Assembly: GCF_048569485.1 (NCBI RefSeq)
Contig: NC_134356.1
Coordinates: 536,259,217 to 536,323,216, forward strand
Length of the DNA: 64,000 nt
Direction: 5' to 3'
From: Anomaloglossus baeobatrachus
Taxonomy: Eukaryota; Chordata; Amphibia; Anura; Aromobatidae
Shown: positions 11,182 to 22,986 of the stretch, piece after piece
Position numbering within the stretch: the first letter of the stretch is position 1
Layout of the letters: the number at the start of each line of letters is the position of its first letter
Notes under the pieces: generated by a model
The model's database searches: none
What the model was told of the DNA's origin: nothing
What the model saw: only the letters and a program-made list of their open reading frames with translations
Position numbers and translations under genes: made by a program

Positions 11182-11664
11182 TCCAACCGCATGTGCAATG
11201 CCTTCAACAATGCCTGAATAGGCGTATGGCCTTTTCTAAGTATAACTCAAAATCTGGACGTGCTGTGCAAATTCTGAGTTCATATTTGGAATCAGCATGT
11301 TCAAATTAGTAAAGAACACATGTTTTACCCTCAGTAGCAAAATCATTGTTGTGCTGTGTAATATAGGGGGTGAAGGTGCACATGCGTGACCTCCCCTCCA
11401 TCCAGACTGGGCTCCATTCTCAGGATCCATAGAGTCTGAGTGATTGGCTCACCAACATTACATTGGTTACCCTCATCCTATCATTTGGGGATAATTTATA
11501 TACTTGATAGTACCCCTTTATTTAACCCTTACCTTACCTTATTCTAAAAGTGAAATCTTTTGTTTCAATAGCTTGGTTCAGTATGAATGATCATGATAAG
11601 ACATCCGCAGATGCTTAGGTTTTTTTCTCTCAAATGAGTCCTATTCTTTTGTCGCACATTGCAA

Positions 11665-12416
11665 TTAAAGGGAACCTGTCAGGTGCAATATGCACCCAGG
11701 ACCACGGGCAGTTCTGTGTGTATATTGCTAATCCCTGCCTATCCGTCCCTCTATACACTAGCATAGATAAAGAGATCTTTAGAAAAAGTATTTCTACAGA
11801 TCTTTTACCATATGCTAATGAGCGAGGGGACTAGTCCCCTGGCGTTAGTTCCCCGGCCAGTCGCCCCCATTAGCATGCTAGTACGTCCCTGTGATATTGC
11901 TAACATGCTAATGAATGTGCAGTGTCACAGGATGATCTCACTCACCTCTCCGCTGCCATCGCTTCTGACTCTGGATTTCGGCTCAGTGCGCATGACCCCG
12001 GAGTTTGGGTCATGCGCACTACTGCAATTTGAAGCCAGGACACATACACCCGGCTTTATAGTGCGCATGACTTAAACTTTGGGGTCATGCGCACTGAGCT
12101 GAAATCCCCCATCAGAAGCGATGGCAGCGGAGAGGTGAGTGAGATCATCCTGTGACGCAGCGTATTCATTAGCATGATAGCACACCCACAGGGGCATACT
12201 AACATTCTAATGGAGCTGAGTAGCCAGGGAAGCAACGCCCAGGGGACTGGTCACCTAGCTCATTAGCATAAGATAAAAGATCTTTAGAAATACTTTTTCT
12301 AAAGATCTCTTTATCTATGCTAGTGTATACAGGGACAGTTAGGCAGGGATTAGCAATATGCACCCAGAACTGCTCCTGGTTCTGGGTGCATTTAACACCT
12401 GACAGGATCCCTTTAA
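11665..12416. mobile_element. TTAA MITE (piggyBac-like), copy 1
   Basis: TTAA followed by AGGGAACCTGTCAGGTGCAA at the left; the inverse CACCTGACAGGATCCCT then TTAA at the right. The whole 750 bp is nearly palindromic, with sub-arms around GTCATGCGCACT and CTAATGAGC. No transposase. Related copies lie at 49170, 53340 and 57126. The exact TTAA target duplication is the piggyBac signature. Confidence 0.85.
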
Positions 12417-13279
12417 ACACTTACTTATTCCAGCAGATAATTTGCCTCATGTGGGGGCAACCTGAGCCCTATTCTTCTCCAGCAAGGCAGGATTACATCG
12501 CAGGACAAGGCAGGACAGATGTATTACCGCCACATGCTATTCTATCAGTATGGATTGCTGTTCATTAAGTACATTTCACGTATTTGCCACTCAGTGCACT
12601 GGTCCAGAAGTATGAATCCAAGGACGCAGCATGAGGACGACGACCGAGGTGGCAGCCATGTGCATGTACAACCCACCATCTCCTGCCATCATGGCAATGT
12701 GATGAGAATGGATCACATGTCAGGGTACTGAGGGATCAGCCAGAACCGTGACTTGTCATCCACTTTTATCACAACAAAGAAATACCCTTTCACCAGTCAC
12801 ATATCGCATAGTTCATTACTGGCCATTCTGGATAATTACTGTCTCTAAGACCCCTTCACACGTCCGTGATTCCGGTACATGTGACGTCTGTTTTCATAAG
12901 TACCGGAGACACGCACATACGCAGAACCATTGAAATCAATGGGTTTGCGCACACATCCCTGTTTTATCACGGACGTGTGTCAGTGTGGAGCACATGCGTG
13001 TAAAGGAGGAGATATGTATATTTAGTATATATTAAATCTCACAAGTAGAAGAAGACCAAATAACTTTATCCTTTCTGTTCATTATTTTTTTAGGGGTTTT
13101 TTTGTATGCATTTGATAAGCAAGAAGTTGGATCAGCTGTACCATTAATTCTACCAGTCAATGTACTAGGAAAAAGGACAAACTCCAGTTAGGGTGAAACC
13201 GTAAAAAATAAATAAAGGACAGTTCCACCACTGTTCTTTGGGTTTTGTTTCATAGCACTGAGTTTGCGGTCAAAGTAGC
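12417..13279. other. Anonymous DNA with a small foldback at 12851-12985
   Basis: Mostly featureless. At 12851-12985 CTTCACACGTCCGTGATTCC pairs with the inverse ATCACGGACGTGTGTCAG, enclosing CAATGGGTTTGCGCACAC. This is half of a MITE family also present at 59545-60079. Its outer right end is not clear. Confidence 0.5.
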
Positions 13280-13287
13280 CTAGCAAC

Positions 13288-13919
13288 TAGTGATGAGCGA
13301 ATACTAAAATATTTGGGTTCGGGATATTCGTAACTAAGGCTATGTGCGCACGTTGCGTACTAGCCCTGCAGAAATTTCTGCAGCGATCTGAAGAGCACAC
13401 GTGCGCTTCAAATCGCTGCAGAAAATGTCCGTAGAGAAAAAAAAAAAAAGCCGATTCCATGCACTCTGCCTGCAGGTCCCCCCATAGACAGAGCAGGAGC
13501 TGCCGGCAAAGCGCACGGAAGAAGTGACATGTCACTTCTTAGAACGCGCGCTTCAGGCAGCAGCCGATGCGCTGCGCTCTAAGACGCCACGTGCGCACGG
13601 CTCCTGCATAATCTCCATAGATTATGCAGGGGACGCGGGACGCAGGACGCATGCAGTTACGCTGCGCTACAAAGCGCAGCGTAACTGCATGAATTACACA
13701 ACGTGCGCACATATCCTAACCCCAAAAAACTATTCTGGTATTCAACACAAATAACGAACCTAATGAAAGTCAATGGGGAACCCGAGCATTTTCTGGGATA
13801 TCTTCATGAAAAGTATTCCCTAGTGACTTGCATTAGGCTCGTTATTCGTGACGAATACCAGAATAGTACTAGGTATTCAGTACGAATATCTTGAAAATGT
13901 TAGTATCTCCTCATCACTA
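13288..13919. mobile_element. hAT-like non-autonomous element, TIR TAGTGATGAGCGA, with nested Harbinger MITE
   Basis: The left end TAGTGATGAGCGAATACTAA and the right end TTAGTATCTCCTCATCACTA are inverted. The flanks CTAGCAAC (13280-13287) and CTAGTAAC (13920-13927) are an 8-bp target duplication with one mismatch, as expected for hAT. The same terminal repeat bounds the larger element at 31355-39837. It is interrupted by the MITE at 13338-13716. Confidence 0.8.
13338..13716. mobile_element. PIF/Harbinger-type MITE, second copy of the GGCTATGTGCGCAC family, TSD TAA
   Basis: GGCTATGTGCGCACGTTGCG at the left and AACGTGCGCACATATCC at the right, flanked by TAA on both sides. Same palindromic interior as the copy at 4101-4462 but in the opposite orientation. 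It is nested in a hAT-like element, so it is the younger of the two. Confidence 0.85.
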
Positions 13920-13927
13920 CTAGTAAC

Positions 13928-14617
13928 AGGAGTCTTCAGGTCAGTATGACTTACGTTTAAACCAAACAAGGTGTTTTTTTTTTTACATTTTAGTGGTTAA
14001 AAAAAAATGTGTTTGTGCTGCAATGTTCTGAGACTGTCAATGAACCTGGGTGAGAGCTTGATTTTTGTGCACCAAGCTGATGTTTTTTACTGATAAGGCT
14101 ATGGGTTATATACAATGTTTTCATTGCTTATATTCCATTTTTAAGGGAAGTATTGAAAATGGCAATTGTGGCACTCCATTTTTTCCATTTAATGAAGAAG
14201 TCCACACTGTACTTTTATGGATGTGTCAATAACAAACATCTGTATTTTTTTTGTATCGTTATTAGTTACCTGGGATTAGTGGGTTTATTTAAGTTTTGTT
14301 TTTAAATTACTTTTTATTTAAAATTCTAACATATTGGACATGAAGCTGTGATCATTTGATCTGTTATACGATATACTGCAGCATACTTATTGCAATATAT
14401 GCTAAATTGAGGTTCTCCTGTGAAACCCCGATTCAATGATTGATTATGGCATTTAAAAGGTTAAACATCAGCGATCAGAGCTCGGTCCGGTCACTGCTCC
14501 TTCAGGTAGATACTGGTAGAGTCGATTCCATATACCCCCTGCACGCATATGATGTAACTAAAAAATACTATATTTATCTCTTCTTAGCCTGATGTAATTG
14601 CCGCTGTCCTTCTGATC
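13928..14617. other. Anonymous AT-rich DNA
   Basis: No gene, terminal repeat or tandem repeat recognised; short poly-T and poly-A runs only. Confidence 0.5.
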
Positions 14618-14620
14618 TTA

Positions 14621-15188
14621 GGGGTACTTTGCAGCTGCAATGTCGGTGGGGTCAAATCGAAAGTGATGCACATCCGGCGTCATTGTCGACATCGAAGTAT
14701 GTGAATCGTTTTTACTATGATTAACAAGCGCAAAAGTGTCGAAATTGTATGATCGGTGTAGTGTCGGGCATTTCCATAATGTTGTGGCAGCGACAGGTAC
14801 GATGTTGTTCCTCGTTCCTGCGGCAGCACACATTGCTGTGTATGAAGCCGCAGGAGCGAGGAGCATCTACTTACCTGTGTCCCGCCTGCAATGCGGAAGG
14901 AAGGAGGTGGGCGGGATGTTTACGTCCCGCTCATCTCCGCCCCTCTGCTTCTATTGGCCGCCTGCCGTGTGACGTCGCTGTGACGCCGCACGACCCGCCC
15001 TCTTAGGAAGGAGGCGGTTCGCCGGCCAGAGCGACGTCGCAGGGCAGGTAAGTGCGTGTGAAGCTGCCGTAGCAATAATGTTCGCTACGGCAGCTATCAC
15101 AAAATATCGCATGTGCGACGGGGGCGGGGACTATCGCGCTCGGCATCGCTACAATCGGCTTGCGATGTCGTAGTGTGCAAAGTACCCC
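14621..15188. mobile_element. TWA-target MITE family M1, copy 2
   Basis: GGGGTACTTTGCAGCTGCAA at the left and the inverse TTGCGATGTCGTAGTGTGCAAAGTACCCC region at the right end, flanked by TTA on both sides (14618-14620 and 15189-15191). The shared interior GGTGGGCGGGATGTTTACGT and CTTCTATTGGCCGCC identifies the family. Confidence 0.8.
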
Positions 15189-15191
15189 TTA

Positions 15192-16337
15192 GGGTTGTTT
15201 TCCTTTTGTTTCAGATCTTCTCCATCTCTCAATTCCAGAGATATGTTCTCTTCTTCTCTGCATGAAAATCTTGCCTTTTTAGCCAACTGGGTGTGGCCTT
15301 GCAGAAGATGCCTACTTGACTAAGAACACTAGATTTATGTACAGAGAAGAGGGGGCCATATATCCAGAATAGAGAGGTGCAGGAATAAGGGAAAAACAGC
15401 GCCAGCTTCAGAGGACCAGCAGCATTTATATCGGGATAAAAATCCATTACCTATTCCGGCAGGTGACAGGTCCTCTTACATACGTGACTTACTTGTTATA
15501 TGTGGCTTTAATATGGACGATTGGCACCTCTTCATACTTCATTCCACGCCACCTTAATGAGCTTTCCTCCCCGGGCATAGGGGGAAACAGTCTGTGGGAT
15601 GATAAGACAATGCAATGAGGTGAAGAAGGACATTTCTATTTCATTTATGCATCTACAGCGAGAGGATACTGGTACACAACGTGCACAGGTATATGACATT
15701 TTTTCTTTTGTTGATGTCTACAGATGTTCTCATCCTCAGAATACTAATAGGTCAAACTGCCTCATCCGTCCCTCCAGCGGCTCATAATGTGCATGTGGCC
15801 TATCCTCTGCTGCGAGCGGGAACCTTGTTCTCAGGAATGATATCTATTACTTGAACTGTTAATAGGCAGAAATCCTGTTTAAATAAATATTACATAGGAT
15901 TAATGGATTGTCCAGCTCCAAAAATATCTGCAAAAGTGTTACAAATAGCAGCACATAGGTCTTATTAACAGAGGAGAAGATACCTGAGCCTGTCCCTGCG
16001 CTCCAGCTTGTGAGAGGCACAAGGTTTATTTATACCTCTGTATCTAGCTCATTTAGCTATACGGACAAGATAAGTGTTCAATCAGGGAACTGGATATGTG
16101 TAATAAGCTCATATTCACCTGGATCCAGCCCAGGGACAAGAAGAGGTGATGTCAGCATTCCCCCAGTCACTGCACCGCTGCCGCCAGTCACAGGCTGCAG
16201 CGGTTAAATTTACTTTGAGGTGTGCATCATTGTGCTATGTTTTACGATGATGCAATGCTCAATATCATCCGAATCACAGGCTGCAGCAGTCCGGCAAACA
16301 GTGGAACTATAACATCACCATGATGGCCATGATCTGA
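15192..16337. other. Anonymous intergenic DNA
   Basis: No coding or repeat feature that I can support. Short frames around 15229-15787 and 16010-16207 have no recognisable domain. Confidence 0.5.
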
Positions 16338-16530
16338 GTCAGGGTTCCCCAACTCCAGTCCTCGAGGGCCGCCAACAGTGCATGTTTTCAGGATTTCAGG
16401 ATTTCCTTAGCATTGCATGGGTGTTGGAATCATCAACTGTGCAGGTGATTAAATTATCACATGTGCAATACTAAGGAAATCCTGAAAACATGCACTGTTG
16501 GCGGCCCTTGAGGACTGGAATTGGGGACCC
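16338..16530. mobile_element. Short hAT-like MITE, palindromic
   Basis: CAGGGTTCCCCAACTCCAGT at the left and the inverse ACTGGAATTGGGGACCC at the right, with inner arms CCAACAGTGCATGTTTTCAG and complement. It is flanked by direct repeats of ATGATCTGA (16329-16337, 16531-16539), the size expected for hAT. Short elements with this end are common in vertebrates. Confidence 0.8.
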
Positions 16531-16679
16531 ATGATCTGAACTAACCGAAATGCTGGATATTTGAAAAAGTATGGTATCCCTGACCAGGACATGCTGACAG
16601 ATCAATAAATATGATTTACTTCACTGAAAATAAGAAAGACCATGGTTATTATTATATGAGAAGAGGGTTTTGTTGTGGG

Positions 16680-17280
16680 TTATGTGAGAAGGGGCCAGGC
16701 TGACTGGTTCATTTCAGTAGCTAACTCAGGCCCCTTCTGTCTACACACTGGCTGAACATCGCTACTGAAATGAGGAGTCAGCCAGGCCCCTTCTGTCTAT
16801 ACAATGGCTGAACATACCTACTGAAATGAGGGAGTCGGCCAGGCCCCAGGCCCCTTCTGTCTATACAATGGCTGAACATACCTAGTGAAATGCGGGAATC
16901 AGCCAGGCCCCTTCTGTCTACACACTGGCTGAACATACATACTGAAATGAGGGAATCAGCCAGGCCCCAGGCCCCTTCTGTCTATACAATGGCTGAACAT
17001 ACCTAGTGAAATGAGGGAGTCAGCCAGGCCCCAGGCCCCTTCTGTCTACACACTGGCTGAACATACCTAGTGAAATGAGGGAGTCAGCCAGGCCCCTTCT
17101 GTCTACACACTGGCTGAACATACCTAGTGAAATGAGGGAGTCAGCCAGGCCCCAGGCCCCTTCTGGCTACACACTGGCTGAACATACCTAGTGAAATGAG
17201 GGAGTCAGCCAGGCCCCTTCTGTCTACACACTGGCTGAGCATACCTAGTGAAATGAAGGACCCAGCCAGGCCCCTCACAT
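16680..17280. repeat. Tandem repeat, unit about 57-64 bp, about nine copies
   Basis: The unit contains CCCCTTCTGTCTACACACTG, GCTGAACATACCTAGTGAAA and TGAGGGAGTCAGCCAGG. Length variation comes from an optional 7-bp GCCCCAG duplication. No matching terminal repeats, so this is a simple satellite-like array. Confidence 0.9.
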
Positions 17281-17694
17281 ACACCACTGATGACCTTGTC
17301 GGTGTTACGCACAAGCCGAATTTTAGGCTGCCGAAACCAGAAGATCCAACAAATTTGCAAACCAATGTATAATAAGTTCTATTAAACACATATACAGATT
17401 TGTTATTCAGCAGTACAGCCCATTTACCATGTTTATGTGCCCAAAAATGTTTATCCTGTTACTAGCAATCATTACCACTCAGTATACTTGAGTATTTTAG
17501 GAAATGCTGATCCTAGCGCCCATAGTTACTAAATACCAGGCCAGCCGATGGGAACATTATATAAAATACAAATGATAAATGACATGGAAGAGAACAGAGA
17601 CTTGTATATTCCCCATTTACTTCTGTACAGTAAGGTTTGCTTTTTATCATATTGATGGGTTTCTTTACTGCACGCATTGTCCCTATAGGAGCCT

Positions 17695-17815
17695 GCATTA
17701 TGGATCTGGGGCAAACAGCCTGAGGTATAACGCCAAATCACTGCAGGCTGCCAGCATTTTCAATGACGATAATGAAGCTGCTGCCAAGTACTTCAACAAC
17801 GATAATCAATAAAAT
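17695..17815 (+). other. Exon-like open frame, unidentified (possible terminal coding exon)
   Basis: After a pyrimidine-rich tract ending in CCCTATAG (acceptor-like, near 17690) the + strand reads RSLHYGSGANSLRYNAKSLQ, then a short acidic, asparagine-rich tail and a TAA stop at about 17810-17812. The residue mix and GC content differ from the AT-rich flanks and look coding. I do not recognise the protein. It could be a chance frame. No partner exon was found nearby, although the DIRS insertion at 18068 may have separated or disrupted a gene. Confidence 0.25.
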
Positions 17816-18400
17816 GCATTTCCTTTCTATTGTTTGCAATGTAAAAGAATATAAGGAAAAATTGAAAAAAAATTCAATCTCCAGAGAATTTATTGTGATC
17901 AATGAAATACAAGAAACTAAAATTTCTACATAAAAATAAGTTATGGATGTGACAATTTTCTATCGCTCCACTTTATTAGCAGTTATTTTTTTTCTAGGAC
18001 AATAACTGGGAAAATAAATTCTTATCCTGTAGCAGAGATAGGTTAAATAAGACCTCAGCTGGCCATTAAGAAGGGAATTTTGTTTACTTACCGTAAATTC
18101 CTTTTCTTCTAGCTCCAATTGGAAGACCCAGACAATTGGGTGTATAGCTTCTGCCTCCGGAGGCCACACAAAGCATTACACTTAAAAGTGTAAACCCCTC
18201 CCCTCTGCCTATACACCCTCCCGTGCATCACGGGCTCCTCAGTTTTGGTGCAAAAGCAGGAAGGAGGAAACTTATAAATTGGTCTAAGGTAAATTCAATC
18301 CGAAGGATGTTCGGAGAACTTAAACCATGAACCAAGAACAATTCAACATGAACAACATGTGTACACAAAAGAACAACAGCCCGAAGGGAACAGGGGTGGG

Positions 18401-18501
18401 TGCTGGGTCTCCCAATTGGAGCTAGAAGAAAAGGAATTTACGGTAAGTAAACAAAATTCCCTTCTTCTTTGTCGCTCCATTGGGAGACCCAGACAATTGG
18501 G
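18401..18501. repeat. Internal complementary region of DIRS copy A
   Basis: TGGGTCTCCCAATTGGAGCT... is the complement of the left outer end, joined directly (at CCCTTCTTCTTTGTC) to the complement of the right outer end. In DIRS elements this block is thought to template the join of the ends in a circular replication intermediate. Confidence 0.85.
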
Positions 18502-18568
18502 ACGTCCAAAAGCAGTCCCTGGGTGGGTAAAGAATACCCCGGTAATAGAGCCGAAAGACGGCCCCTTC

Positions 18569-19552
18569 CTACAGGTGGGCAACCGCCGCCTGGAGGACTC
18601 GCCTACCTAAGCTGGCATCTGCCGAAGCGTAGGTATGCACCTGATAGTGTTTCGTGAAAGTGTGCAGACTCGACCAGGTAGCCGCCTGACACACCTGCTG
18701 AGCCGTAGCCTGGTGCCGCAATGCCCAGGACGCACCCACGGCTCTGGTAGAATGGGCTTTCAGTCCTGAAGGAACCGGAAGGCCAGAAGAACGGTAGGCT
18801 TCAAGAATTGGTTCCTTGATCCACCGAGCCAAGGTTGACTTGGAAGCCTGCGACCCTTTACGCTGGCCAGCGACAAGGACAAAGAGCGCATCCGAGCGGC
18901 GCAGGGGCGCCGTACGAGAAATGTAGAGCCGGAGTGCTCTCACAAGATCTAACAAGTGCAAATCCTTTTCACATTGGTGAACTGGATGAGGACAAAAAGA
19001 AGGTAAGGAGATATCCTGATTGAGATGAAAAGGGGATACCACCTTCGGGAGAAATTCCGGAACCGGACGCAGAACCACCTTGTCCTGGTGAAACACCAGG
19101 AAGGGAGCTTTGCATGACAGTGCAGCTAGCTCAGACACTCTGCGAAGTGATGTGACTGCCACTAGGAAGACCACCTTCTGCGAGAGGCGAGAAAGAGAAA
19201 TATCTCTCATTGGCTCGAAAGGTGGTTTCTGAAGAGCCATTAGCACCCTGTTCAGATCCCAGGGTTCTAGCGGGCGCTTGTAAGGGGGGACTATGTGGCA
19301 AACCCCCTGCAGGAACGTGCGTACTTGCGGAAGCCTTGCTAGACGTTTTTGAAAAAATACAGAGAGCGCCGAGACTTGTCCCTTAAGAGAGTCGAGAGAC
19401 AGCCCCTTTTCCATTCCGGATTGAAGGAAAGACAGAAAAGTGGGCAAGGCAAATGGCCATGGAATAAAACCCTGATCAGAGCACCAGGATAAGAAGATCC
19501 TCCACGTCCTGTGGTAGATCTTGGCTGACGTTGGTTTCCTGGCCTGTCTCAT
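18569..19552 (-). CDS. Tyrosine recombinase of DIRS copy A
   Basis: 327 codons from an internal ATG; the same frame stays open far upstream in overlap with the polymerase region. Phage-integrase-type catalytic residues are visible: Arg in TSLRRVSEL (around residue 137), His-x-x-Arg in KAHSTRAVG (around 267-270) and the nucleophilic Tyr in FTKHYQ (around 303). The N-terminal part resembles a core-binding domain (KIYHRTW...FLSWC). In DIRS elements this enzyme integrates a circular DNA intermediate without a DDE integrase. Part of a fossil element. Confidence 0.85.
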   Translation of the reverse strand: MRQARKPTSAKIYHRTWRIFLSWCSDQGFIPWPFALPTFLSFLQSGMEKGLSLDSLKGQVSALSVFFQKRLARLPQVRTFLQGVCHIVPPYKRPLEPWDLNRVLMALQKPPFEPMRDISLSRLSQKVVFLVAVTSLRRVSELAALSCKAPFLVFHQDKVVLRPVPEFLPKVVSPFHLNQDISLPSFCPHPVHQCEKDLHLLDLVRALRLYISRTAPLRRSDALFVLVAGQRKGSQASKSTLARWIKEPILEAYRSSGLPVPSGLKAHSTRAVGASWALRHQATAQQVCQAATWSSLHTFTKHYQVHTYASADASLGRRVLQAAVAHL

Positions 19553-21483
19553 AGTGGCAATGACCTCTTGAGATAACCCTGAAGACGCTAGGATCCAGAA
19601 CTCAATGGCCACACAGTCAGGTTGAGGGCCGCAGAATTCAGATGGAAAAATGGCCCTTGAGACAGCAAGTCTGGTCGGTCTGGTAGTGCCCACGGTTGAC
19701 CCACCGTGAGATGCCACAGATCCGGGTACCACGACCTCCTTGGCCAGTCTGGGGCGACGAGGAGGGCGCGGCGGCAGTCGGACCTGATCTTGCGTAACAC
19801 TCTGGGCAGCAGTGCCAGAGGAGGAAAGACATAAGGCAGTTGAAACTGCGACCAATCCTGAACTAAGGCGTCTGCCGCCAGAGCTCTGTGATCTTGAGAC
19901 CGTGCCATGAATGCCGGGACCTTGTTGTTGTGCCGGGACGCCATTAGGTCGACGTCCGGCTTCCCCCAGCGGCAACAGATCTCTTGAAACACGTCCGGGT
20001 GAAGAGACCATTCCCCTGCGTCCATGCCCTGGCGACTGAGAAAGTCCGCTTCCCAGTTTTCCACGCCCGGGATGTGTACTGCGGAGATGGTGGAGGCTGT
20101 GGCTTCCACCCACAGCAGAATCCGCCGAACTTCCTGGAAGGCTTGCCGACTGCGCGTGCCGCCTTGGTGGTTGATGTATGCCACCGCCGTGGCGTTGTCC
20201 GACTGAATTCGGATCTGCCTGCCTTCCAGCCACGGCTGGAACGCCTTCAGGGCTAGATACACTGCCCTTATCTCCAGAACATTGATCTGAAGGGAGGACT
20301 CTGGCTGAGTCCAGGTACCCTGAGCCCTGTGGTGGAGGAAGACCGCTCCCCACCCTGACAGACTCGCGTCCGTCGTGACCACAGCCCAGGATGGGGGCAG
20401 GAAGGATTTCCTTTCGACAAAGAAGTGGGAAGAAGCCACCACTGAAGGGATGCCTTGGCTGCCCGAGAAAGGGAGACGTTCCTGTCGAGGGACGTCGATT
20501 TCCTGTCCCATTTGCGGAGAATGTCCCATTGAAGAGGACGCAGATGAAACTGTGCAAATGGAACTGCCTCCATTGCTGCCACCATCTTCCCTAGGAAGTG
20601 CATGAGGCGTCTCAAGGGGTGCGACTGGGCTCGGAGGAGAGATCGCACCCCTGTCTGTAGTGATCGTTGTTTGTCCAGCGGAAGTTTCACTATCGCTGGG
20701 AGAGTGTGAAACTCCATCCCGAGATATGTCAGTCATTGTGTCAGTGTCAGTTTTGACTTTGGGAAATTGATGATCCACCCGAACCTCTGGAGTGTCTCCA
20801 GAGCAATGTTCAGGCTGTGTTGGCATGCCACCCGAGAGGGGGCCTTGACAAGAAGATCGTCCAAGTAAGGGATCACAGAGTGTCCCTGAGAGTGTAGGAC
20901 TGCAACCACTGTTGCCATGACCTTGGTGAAGACCCGTGGGGCTGTTGCCAGGCCGAAAGGCAATGCCACGAACTGAAGGTGTTCGTCCCCGATGGCGAAA
21001 CGCAGGAAGCGCTGATGCTCTGGTGCAACCGGCACGTGGAGATAAGCATCCCTGATGTCTATTGATGCCAGGAAGTCTCCTTGGGACATCGAGGCGATGA
21101 CGGAGCGGAGAGATTCCATCCGGAATCGTCTGGTTTTCACGTGTTTGTTGAGCAGTTTGAGGTCCAGGACGGGACGGAAAGATCCGTCCTTTTTTGGTAC
21201 GACAAACAAGTTGGAGTAAAAACCGTGACCCCATTGCTGAAGGGGAACGGGGATAACTACTCCTTCTGCCTTCAGAGAGTTCACCGCCTGCAGAAGAGCA
21301 TCGGCTCGCTCGGGGGGCGGAGATGTTCTGAAGAAACGAATCGGAGGACGAGAATTGAACTCTATCCTGTAACCGTGAGACAGAATGTCTCTCACCCATC
21401 GGTCTTGGACATGTGGGAACCAGGCGTCGCAAAAGCGGGAGAGCCTGCCACCGACCGAGGATGCGGTTTGGGGAGTCCGCAAG

Positions 21484-22986
21484 TCATGAGGAGGCCGCTT
21501 TGGGAGCGGTTCCTCCGGCGGTCTTTTTAGGACGTGCCTTAGACCGCCATGAATCAGAGTTCCTCTGATCCTTTTGAGGCCTGTTGGACGAGGAGAATTG
21601 AGACCTGCCTGAGGGCCGAAAGGACCGAAACCTCGATTGTACCTTCCGTTGTTGAGGTCTGTTAGGTTTGGACTGGGGTAAGGACGAGTCCTTACCCTTG
21701 GATTGTTTAATGATTTCATCCAATTGCTCGCCAAACAGGTGGTCGCCAGAAAACGGCAAACCGGTTAAAAATTTCTTGGAAGCCTTCCATTCACGTAGCC
21801 ACATGGCCCTGCGGACTGCCACTGAATTGGCGGATGCTACCGCTGTACGGCTCGCAGAGTCTAGTACCGCATTCATGGCGTAGGACGCAAACGCCGACGC
21901 CTGAGAGGTTAATGACACAACCTGCGGAGTCGCGGCTCGTGTGAGTGCATTAATCTCAGACTGACAAGCTGAGATAGCTTGTAGTGCCCATACGGCAGCA
22001 AATGCCGGAGCAAAGGACGCTCCGATAGCCTCATAGATGGATTTCATCAGGAGCTCTATCTGCCTGTCAGTGGCATCCTTTAGTGATGCACCATCTGCCA
22101 CTGCAACTATGGATCTGGCCGCCAGTCTAGAGACTGGAGGATCCACCTTGGGACACTGGGCCCAACCCTTGACTACGTCAGGGGGGAAGGGATAACGTGT
22201 GTCATGAAGTCGCTTAGTAAAGCGCTTATCCGGAAAAGCTCGGTGCTTCTGGACTGCGACTTTGAAGTCGGAGTGATCAAGAAACGCACTCCGTGTACGT
22301 TTGGGAAACCTAAAATGAAATTTCTCCTGCTGAGAAGCTGACTCCTCAATCGGAAGGGGTGGAGGAGAAAGATCTAACACCTGATTGATTGACGCTATAA
22401 GGTAGTTTACTATGGCGTCCCCTTCAGGCGTATCAAGGTTGAGCACGGCGTCAGGATCAGAGTCCTGATCTGCCGCATCTGCTTCATCCTCCAGAGAGTC
22501 CTCATGCTGAGACCCTGAACAGTGTGATGAAGTCGAGGGACGCTCCCAGCGAGCCCGCTTCGTCGGTCTGGGACTGCGGTCCGTGTCGGAGTCCTCCCCT
22601 TGGGACCTATGAGTTGACCCAGGAGCTCTTTGCTGCTCTGACCGAGGGGGGCATGGGGGCAATGAATCAACAGTGCCCGGGGCCTGTGTTACAGGTCTGG
22701 ACTGCAAAGCTTCCAGTATCTTAGCAGACCATCTATCCATAGACTCAGAAAGTTTGTCAGCAAATACTGCAAACTCTGTCCCTGTCACCTGGACAGTGGG
22801 GGCCGGAGGTTCCACCTGGGCCGGGGGTCCCACCAGTGGCTGAGACTCCGGCTGAGTGAGTGTCACAGGGGCCGAGCATTGCACACAATGAGGGTAGGTG
22901 GAACCTGCAGGAAGCATTGCCACACATGAGGTACAGGTTGCAAAGTAAGCCTGTGCTTTGGTACCCTTGCTTTTTGCAGACGACAT
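21484..22986 (-). CDS. Gag-like protein of DIRS copy A
   Basis: About 500 codons. The start ATG was chosen because MSSAKSKGTKAQAY aligns with the starts in copies B and D. Near the N-terminus is a paired-cysteine motif (CTSC...HCVQC), then an acidic, serine-rich middle with a basic patch (RPTKRARWERPS) and a lysine/arginine- and glutamine-rich C-terminal tail (KPNRPQQRKVQSRFRSFRPS). It is presumed to be the structural nucleic-acid-binding protein of the element. The 3' end overlaps the polymerase frame. Confidence 0.8.
   Translation of the reverse strand: MSSAKSKGTKAQAYFATCTSCVAMLPAGSTYPHCVQCSAPVTLTQPESQPLVGPPAQVEPPAPTVQVTGTEFAVFADKLSESMDRWSAKILEALQSRPVTQAPGTVDSLPPCPPRSEQQRAPGSTHRSQGEDSDTDRSPRPTKRARWERPSTSSHCSGSQHEDSLEDEADAADQDSDPDAVLNLDTPEGDAIVNYLIASINQVLDLSPPPLPIEESASQQEKFHFRFPKRTRSAFLDHSDFKVAVQKHRAFPDKRFTKRLHDTRYPFPPDVVKGWAQCPKVDPPVSRLAARSIVAVADGASLKDATDRQIELLMKSIYEAIGASFAPAFAAVWALQAISACQSEINALTRAATPQVVSLTSQASAFASYAMNAVLDSASRTAVASANSVAVRRAMWLREWKASKKFLTGLPFSGDHLFGEQLDEIIKQSKGKDSSLPQSKPNRPQQRKVQSRFRSFRPSGRSQFSSSNRPQKDQRNSDSWRSKARPKKTAGGTAPKAASS

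Noticed and set aside
19588-21432. 614-codon frame opposite in register to the polymerase of DIRS copy A
   Set aside because: Its residues only partly carry polymerase motifs, and the frame is an overlap of registers within a broken copy; not a separate gene.
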